Source: Burkholderiales bacterium
GTDB lineage: Bacteria; Pseudomonadota; Gammaproteobacteria; Burkholderiales; Burkholderiaceae_D
Direction of reading: 5' to 3'
DNA: 10,680 bases
NCBI GenBank assembly: GCA_028868455.1
Contig: JAGWUK010000054.1
Span: 1 to 10,680, forward strand
Below are positions 6,582 to 10,680 of the stretch, piece by piece. The notes beneath the pieces are model-generated. The model worked only from the letters and a program-made list of their open reading frames with translations. It had not been told where the DNA came from and ran no database searches. The position numbers and the translations under genes were made by a program. Position 1 is the stretch's first letter; each line of letters opens with the position of its first letter.

Positions 6582-6983
6582 GGGATAATTTCCTCACAAT
6601 TCAAGTTTTGCCACAAGCGCAGTTCGCTCAAAGAACGACTTACACAAGAAAAATGTTGAGCAAGGATAGCCCAAAATTGAATCCGGGACATTTTGCCGAT
6701 GAATTTGCACTAATGCGGGCGCAATTCGGCGTCGCATTGCCAATATGGTATCTTTGTGCAACATTGGCATTGCCTTTGGTGCAATAGATGTTACTTTAGA
6801 GAGAAATCGTGCATTGTTCCGGGCTGCAATGCTCGGTTGCAAGGCCGTGTTGCGGGTTTTGGGTTTGTTGGTGTCGCCCTCGTCGCCTGCGCAAGGTCAG
6901 CGCGTAATTTGGTGTAGATTTTGTTGATTTAACCATGTTGCTCTTTTCTGGCGGCCAGTCAGAAAAAAATCAGGAAAGGTCTG
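6582..6983. other. 402-bp divergent spacer between gshA and the VOC gene
   Basis: No gene is supported here. A 60-codon plus-strand frame (6745-6927) lacks a ribosome binding site and protein features, and a minus-strand frame (6594-6842) is equally bare. The spacer must hold both promoters, though I find no strong sigma70 pair. Near its middle it holds a cluster of TTGCAC/GTGCAA half-sites and a near-perfect inverted repeat (6734-6773), described separately. Close to the VOC start, TTTTCTG (6944-6950) and CAGAAAA (6960-6966) form a weak hairpin just before the ribosome binding site. Confidence 0.6.
6734..6784. repeat. Inverted and direct repeats upstream of gshA, candidate operator
   Basis: GCATTGCCAAT (6734-6744) and ATTGGCATTGC (6763-6773) form an inverted repeat with one mismatch in 11. 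Interlaced with it, CTTTGTGCAA (6752-6761) and CTTTGGTGCAA (6774-6784) are near-identical direct repeats 22 bp apart, about two helical turns. An oppositely oriented TTGCAC lies near 6705. The arrangement suits a dimeric regulator binding between two divergent genes. The GTGCAA/TTGCAC halves resemble NtrC half-sites loosely, but no intact NtrC site is present. The regulator is unknown. Confidence 0.35.
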
Positions 6984-7379
6984 ATGATGAAATTCGGATA
7001 TACGATTATTTATGTACCAGATGTCGGCGCGTCATTGGGTTTTTTTGAGCGCGCCTTTGGTTTTCCTTGCCGCTTCTTGCACGAGTCTGAAATGTATGGT
7101 GAGTTGGAAACCGGAGAAACCACACTGGCATTTGCCGCCCATGCGATGGGCGAAATGAATTACCCCGGCGGGCATATTGCTGCACACGATTCGCCAAAGC
7201 CGCTCGGTATGGAAGTGGCATTTGTTTGTGACGATGTGCAGGCGGCTCATGCTCGTGCCTTACGTTCGGGTGCCAGCGAATTGGCTGCGCCAGCGGAAAA
7301 ACCCTGGGGGCAAACGGTTTCGTATGTGCGTTGTCCCGACGGCACCCTGGTTGAACTGTGCTCGCCAATGACGGCATGA
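6984..7379 (+). CDS. VOC-family (glyoxalase/bleomycin-resistance fold) protein
   Basis: This 131-residue protein has the length of a two-module VOC protein. The first module runs from MMKFGYTIIYVPDVGASLGFFERAFGF, a classic beta strand, turn and helix, to ETGETTLAF (42-50). The second starts at LGMEVAFVCDDVQAAHARAL (74-93) and ends with VRCPDGTLVELCSP (115-128), where Glu124 is in the usual last metal-ligand position. The first metal-ligand position, often His in glyoxalase I, is not His here (GYTIIYV). A methylglyoxal glyoxalase role is therefore not shown, and a dioxygenase-like, antibiotic-binding or other VOC role is equally possible. It is cytoplasmic, with no signal peptide. The ATG at 6984 follows AGGAAAGG (6972-6979), and a second ATG directly after it could also serve. 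It shares its spacer with gshA, which hints at but does not prove a link to thiol or electrophile metabolism. Confidence 0.85.
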   Translation: MMKFGYTIIYVPDVGASLGFFERAFGFPCRFLHESEMYGELETGETTLAFAAHAMGEMNYPGGHIAAHDSPKPLGMEVAFVCDDVQAAHARALRSGASELAAPAEKPWGQTVSYVRCPDGTLVELCSPMTA

Positions 7380-7521
7380 GGCAGTATTTTGACTGATGCT
7401 GGCCGAATAATTCCGTAAGGCTGGTCTCTGATCGAACTTCGCAAGGACGTGTTGAACGGAACCGGACTTGGCTGGTCTTACCCGTCACCTTCTGACACCT
7501 TTTACGAAGATTGAGCAAGCG

Positions 7522-8757
7522 ATGAAATTATTCACGACGAAGCGGGTATTGATTACAGCAGGGCTGTTGTTAATTGTCGCGGCAGTGGCTGGTTATGTAC
7601 AGAACCACCGCGACCAGTCCGGAAACGATGCGGCTCAATACCGAACGGCAGTGGTTGAGCGCGGCAACATTACACAAACTGTCACCGCCAGCGGGACGTT
7701 GAATCCCGTTGCGCTGATTAATGTTGGTTCGCAGGTTTCTGGAACCGTGGTGGAGCTGGATGCCGACTTTAATGACAGGGTAAAACGGGGACAGGTTTTA
7801 CTTAAGCTTGACCCGACCATCTTTAATGCGCAGATCAAACAAAGCGAGGCCAGCCTGGCATCGGCAATGGCAACACACCGGCTGGCGCAATCGACACTGG
7901 CGCGCAACCTGAAACTGGTTGCGCAAAACTTTATTTCTCCGACATCGATTGATCAGTCCAGACGTGAAGTCGAAGTTGCTGATGCCAATATCAAACTGGC
8001 TCAGGCACAACTCGATCGGGTCCGTGCCGATTTCAACAATAGCGTGATTCGTTCCCCAATTGACGGCGTCATTATTAAACGCACCATCGATATGGGGCAA
8101 ACCGTAGCGGCCTCATTTCAGACACCAAACCTGTTTCAGATTGCACGCGACCTGACGAAAATGCAAATTGATACCAGCGTCTCTGAGGCCGATGTCGGCG
8201 CTTTGAAAGATGGACAAGCAGCGCGATTTGTCGTGGATGCGTATCCGGACCGGGAATTTGACGCACGTCTGCGGCAGTTCCGGCTGGCTGCGAATGTGCA
8301 ACAAAACGTCGTGACATATACCGTTGTTCTTGACGTGGACAACCAGGAAGAATTGTTGAAGCCAGGCATGACTGCGCAAGTACGCCTGGTCGTGGGAAGC
8401 CGCCAGAATGTACTGCGTATCCCCACCGCGGCCTTGCGTTATAAACCAACGGAGGAAGAATTAGCGAAAGAGGCGAAAGCACGCAGAGTCAGTGAAAAAA
8501 ACGGGGACAAAAAATCAACAGACAAGTCAAATGTCACTCCGCCGGGAGAAATGGACGACGACGTAGCGTTCCGCAGCAAGAACGAAGTCACCCGATCATT
8601 CAAAATCTACAAGCTGGATGAAAAACATAAAGCCAGACCAGTGGATATCAAAATTGGTTTATCCAACTTTCGTTTTACCGAAGTGATATCCGGGGACTTG
8701 AAGGCTGGCGATAAAGTGATCACGCGTTCCATAGACAAAGCCGATGGAGCCCATTGA
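7522..8757 (+). CDS. MacA-like periplasmic adaptor (membrane fusion protein) of a MacB-type exporter
   Basis: This 411-residue adaptor would link an inner-membrane ABC pump to an outer-membrane channel such as TolC. Residues 8-26 form the single N-terminal membrane anchor, and the rest is periplasmic. The barrel-sandwich (lipoyl) halves are at about 62-97 (LNPVALINVGSQVSGTVVEL onward) and 172-208 (NNSVIRSPIDGVII onward), flanking an alpha-helical hairpin at about 99-170. A beta-barrel domain covers about 212-290 (KMQIDTSVSEADVGALKDG; LKPGMTAQVRLVV), and the membrane-proximal domain lies near 358-405. Between the last two is a highly charged stretch of about 45 residues (308-352). I chose the ATG at 7522 because a TTG at 7468 would add 18 residues ahead of a typical basic start. 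The ribosome binding site is weak. The gene overlaps the ATPase gene by 1 base (TGATG). Confidence 0.9.
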   Translation: MKLFTTKRVLITAGLLLIVAAVAGYVQNHRDQSGNDAAQYRTAVVERGNITQTVTASGTLNPVALINVGSQVSGTVVELDADFNDRVKRGQVLLKLDPTIFNAQIKQSEASLASAMATHRLAQSTLARNLKLVAQNFISPTSIDQSRREVEVADANIKLAQAQLDRVRADFNNSVIRSPIDGVIIKRTIDMGQTVAASFQTPNLFQIARDLTKMQIDTSVSEADVGALKDGQAARFVVDAYPDREFDARLRQFRLAANVQQNVVTYTVVLDVDNQEELLKPGMTAQVRLVVGSRQNVLRIPTAALRYKPTEEELAKEAKARRVSEKNGDKKSTDKSNVTPPGEMDDDVAFRSKNEVTRSFKIYKLDEKHKARPVDIKIGLSNFRFTEVISGDLKAGDKVITRSIDKADGAH

Positions 8758-9509
8758 TGAGCACCTTGCTGATTGCCATCAAACAAGTGACCAAAAGCTA
8801 TTTTTCAGGCGGTATCGAGACGCAAGTCTTGCATGGAATTGATCTGCAAGTACCCCGCGGAGATTTTCTTGCGGTGATGGGACAGTCCGGGTCTGGCAAG
8901 TCGACATTGATGAACATCCTGGGTTGTCTGGATCAGGCAAGTTCCGGCGCCTATTTATTGAATGGTGTTGATACCTTGACCTTATCGCGTGCAGAATTGG
9001 CGACGATCCGTAACCGGACGATCGGTTTTGTCTTTCAAAGCTTTAACCTGATCAAACGCATGAGTGTCGTTGAAAATGTGGCTTTGCCTTTGATATACGC
9101 AGGCGTAGGACGTGAGAAGGCACATCGCAAGGCGTTAATGGAACTTGATCGTGTCGGACTCAAGGATTTGGCAAAACGTCTGCCTAATCAATTGTCCGGC
9201 GGTCAGCAACAACGCGTTGCAATTGCCCGAGCATTGGTCGCCGATCCTCCTCTGATTTTGGCGGACGAACCAACTGGCAATCTCGATACGCATACCAGCA
9301 TAGAAATCATGCGATCTCTGCAGCAACTGAATGCGGAACGCAATATTACGATTTTGCTGGTGACCCACGAACCGGATATTGCCGCCTATAGCAAGCGGCT
9401 GGTTCGCTTAAAGGATGGCCGTGTCATGTACGACGGCTCTGCTATTGAAGGCTTGCAGCAATTTGCCACTGCGCACGCGGAACACGTCTTGCCCCAGGAG
9501 GCGCGATGA
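8757..9509 (+). CDS. MacB/LolD-type ABC transporter ATPase
   Basis: This 250-residue cytoplasmic ATPase energises the permease encoded next. All motifs of an active nucleotide-binding domain are present: Walker [10 protein letters not shown] (42-50), the Q-loop in [20 protein letters not shown] (92-111), signature [15 protein letters not shown] (146-160), Walker B LILADE (166-171) followed by the D-loop GNLD, and the H-loop His204 in VTHEPD. The [14 protein letters not shown] block is typical of the MacB/LolD/FtsE branch of type VII ABC systems. The ATG at 8757 overlaps the adaptor stop by one base and follows GGAG at a normal distance; a TTG one codon earlier is not needed. Its own stop overlaps the permease start as ATGA. 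Unlike E. coli MacB, the ATPase is a separate chain. The substrate cannot be read from it; macrolides, siderophores, peptides and lipids are all known for relatives. Confidence 0.95.
   Translation: MSTLLIAIKQVTKSYFSGGIETQVLHGIDLQVPRGDFLAVMGQSGSGKSTLMNILGCLDQASSGAYLLNGVDTLTLSRAELATIRNRTIGFVFQSFNLIKRMSVVENVALPLIYAGVGREKAHRKALMELDRVGLKDLAKRLPNQLSGGQQQRVAIARALVADPPLILADEPTGNLDTHTSIEIMRSLQQLNAERNITILLVTHEPDIAAYSKRLVRLKDGRVMYDGSAIEGLQQFATAHAEHVLPQEAR
9496..9501 (+). promoter_or_regulatory. Strong ribosome binding site for the permease gene
   Basis: A perfect AGGAGG lies inside the last codons of the ATPase gene, 4 bases before the permease ATG at 9506. With the ATGA overlap it fixes that start and suggests independent as well as coupled ribosome loading. 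Confidence 0.7.
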
Positions 9510-10680
9510 ATTTCATGCAAATTTTTGTCGAGGCATTTCGTTCCATGAATGCCAATCGCCTGCGAACGGCATTGACGATGCTGGGGATTATCATCGGCAT
9601 TACCTCAGTCGTCATGATGTTGGCGGTAGGTGACAGTGCGCGCAAGTTCATCAGCAAGCAACTGGAAGTGCTCGGCAGCAACCTGATGATCATTTCGCCG
9701 GGAGCAAACCGTACCCAGGGTGTGCGTGCGCGCATCGGCACCGCACCGTCCCTTTCGGTAGAAGACGCCCTGTCGCTCAATGAATTATCCAGCCTGAACG
9801 GTGCCGCACCGGCATTACAGGGATTTTTTCAGATCGCAGTCGGGAATGATAATTCCAATAATTCTGTACTTGGGATCACGCCCGAAATGTTTAAAGTCCG
9901 GAACTGGAAAATTGAAGATGGGAGTTATTTCAGCGAATCCGACATCCGTGGTGCAGCGCGTATGGTCATTATCGGTAAGAAAATTGCTGACCAGTTTTTC
10001 TATAAGACGGATCCGCTCGGACAATTTGTGCGCATAGACAATGTGCCTTTTCAGGTGGTCGGAATCTTGAAGGGCGAAGGCAGAATGTTTGACGGAGGCG
10101 ATCTCGGTGACATGGTGCTGATCCCGATTACAACTGCCAGGGCGACGCTGATGCGCAGCCCGTTTCCGCGCAACGTGCATTATGTTGTCGTTCAGGGGAA
10201 AAGTGATAAATCGCTGAAAGATGCCGAAGAAGATATAAAAGACATGTTGCGTGACAGGCATCGCATCAAGGCGGATCAGGTCGATGATTTTCGAATAGAA
10301 AATCTGGCGTCAATTGCCGAGACCGGCGCAAAAATCAGCGCTGGTCTGGCGGCGATGCTGGGTGCGATAGGCGCAATTTCATTGATCGTTGGCGGCATCG
10401 GCATCATGAATATCATGCTGGTGTCGGTGACGGAGCGCACCAGGGAGATCGGTATCCGCATGGCCATCGGAGCAAAGCCGCGCGATGTTTTGCTGCAATT
10501 TTTGACCGAAGCCGTCGTGATTTGTCTCGTGGGTGGGATCGTCGGGATTTTGCTGGCGATGGCGGGGGCTGCGGCCATTACATCAACAGGCAAACTGGAG
10601 GTGGTCATTGGCGTGCAAGCGATGATTGTTGCATGCGGGTTTGCGAGTTTTGTAGGAATATTTTTTGGATTTTATCCAGC
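9506..10680 (+). CDS. MacB-type ABC permease (FtsX/MacB_PCD family), open at the right edge
   Basis: The reading frame is open from the ATG to the window edge, giving 391 complete residues; family members of this split type end about 15 residues further on. It is the inner-membrane, mechanotransmitting subunit of a type VII ABC system. The first helix is at about 22-42 ([21 protein letters not shown]). A periplasmic MacB_PCD domain covers about 43-275. The FtsX domain follows, with helices at about 282-305, 333-355 and 368-390 and the coupling segment [23 protein letters not shown] (307-329), a family hallmark that meets the ATPase. The last visible residues, FFGFYP, normally precede the cytoplasmic end. 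AGGAGG and an ATGA overlap with the ATPase gene fix the start. With the adaptor it should form a MacAB-like pump; no outer-membrane channel gene is in view. Confidence 0.93.
   Translation, partial: MNFMQIFVEAFRSMNANRLRTALTMLGIIIGITSVVMMLAVGDSARKFISKQLEVLGSNLMIISPGANRTQGVRARIGTAPSLSVEDALSLNELSSLNGAAPALQGFFQIAVGNDNSNNSVLGITPEMFKVRNWKIEDGSYFSESDIRGAARMVIIGKKIADQFFYKTDPLGQFVRIDNVPFQVVGILKGEGRMFDGGDLGDMVLIPITTARATLMRSPFPRNVHYVVVQGKSDKSLKDAEEDIKDMLRDRHRIKADQVDDFRIENLASIAETGAKISAGLAAMLGAIGAISLIVGGIGIMNIMLVSVTERTREIGIRMAIGAKPRDVLLQFLTEAVVICLVGGIVGILLAMAGAAAITSTGKLEVVIGVQAMIVACGFASFVGIFFGFYP

Noticed and set aside
6764..6784. Possible sigma54 (-24/-12) promoter in the gshA/VOC spacer
   Set aside because: TTGGCA is present, but the GC of the -12 element is not at the required distance (GG instead); the reverse-strand reading is off by one base.
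6745..6927. 60-codon plus-strand frame in the gshA/VOC spacer
   Set aside because: No Shine-Dalgarno sequence, no recognisable motif, and it overlaps the repeat cluster; probably chance.
7389..7411. TTGACT and AATAAT as a promoter for the exporter operon
   Set aside because: The spacing between the two boxes is only about 11 bases, too short for sigma70.
9815..10608. Minus-strand frames opposite the permease gene
   Set aside because: They are shadows of the MacB-type permease, whose plus-strand frame is open and matches the family throughout.

Overview
The window is ordinary bacterial chromosome, densely coded, with roughly balanced base composition. The gene set points to a proteobacterium: an E. 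coli-type GshA, a MacA/MacB-type exporter, and an egtD-egtB ergothioneine pair. The VOC protein and the M14/hydrolase pair look most like betaproteobacterial proteins (Burkholderiales, perhaps Oxalobacteraceae). That placement is inference from memory of the families and is held loosely. I see no tRNA, rRNA, CRISPR array, insertion sequence, integrase or phage gene.

Layout. Positions 1-1276 (minus strand) hold egtD followed after 12 bp by the N-terminal third of egtB, which runs off the left edge; together they make the core of ergothioneine synthesis. A 323-bp non-coding stretch follows, with a perfect hairpin just upstream of the egtD ribosome binding site. Positions 1600-3461 (minus) hold an M14 zinc carboxypeptidase-like gene and an alpha/beta hydrolase joined by an ATGA overlap. 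Divergent from these, on the plus strand, are an AIM24-family (TIGR00266) gene and, behind a probable terminator, a small two-cysteine lipoprotein gene. The lipoprotein gene converges with gshA (minus, 4968-6581), and a long hairpin lies between them. A 402-bp divergent spacer with repeated TTGCAC-type half-sites separates gshA from a VOC-fold gene (plus).

The right end (7522 to the edge, plus) is a three-gene exporter operon: MacA-like periplasmic adaptor, ATPase, and MacB-type permease. The second and third genes overlap their upstream neighbours by 1 and 4 bp, so the three are almost certainly co-translated. The permease is open at the window edge but close to its full family length. It is a split version of MacB, with ATPase and membrane protein as separate chains.

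Two low-molecular-weight thiol pathways, ergothioneine (egtD/egtB) and glutathione (gshA), lie within about 4 kb of each other. The GshA product, gamma-glutamylcysteine, is the sulfur donor used by some EgtB enzymes, so a metabolic link is possible. Nothing here amounts to a clearly new system. The most checkable leads are the egtD leader hairpin, the coupled M14-hydrolase pair, the half-site cluster upstream of gshA, and the orphan lipoprotein.
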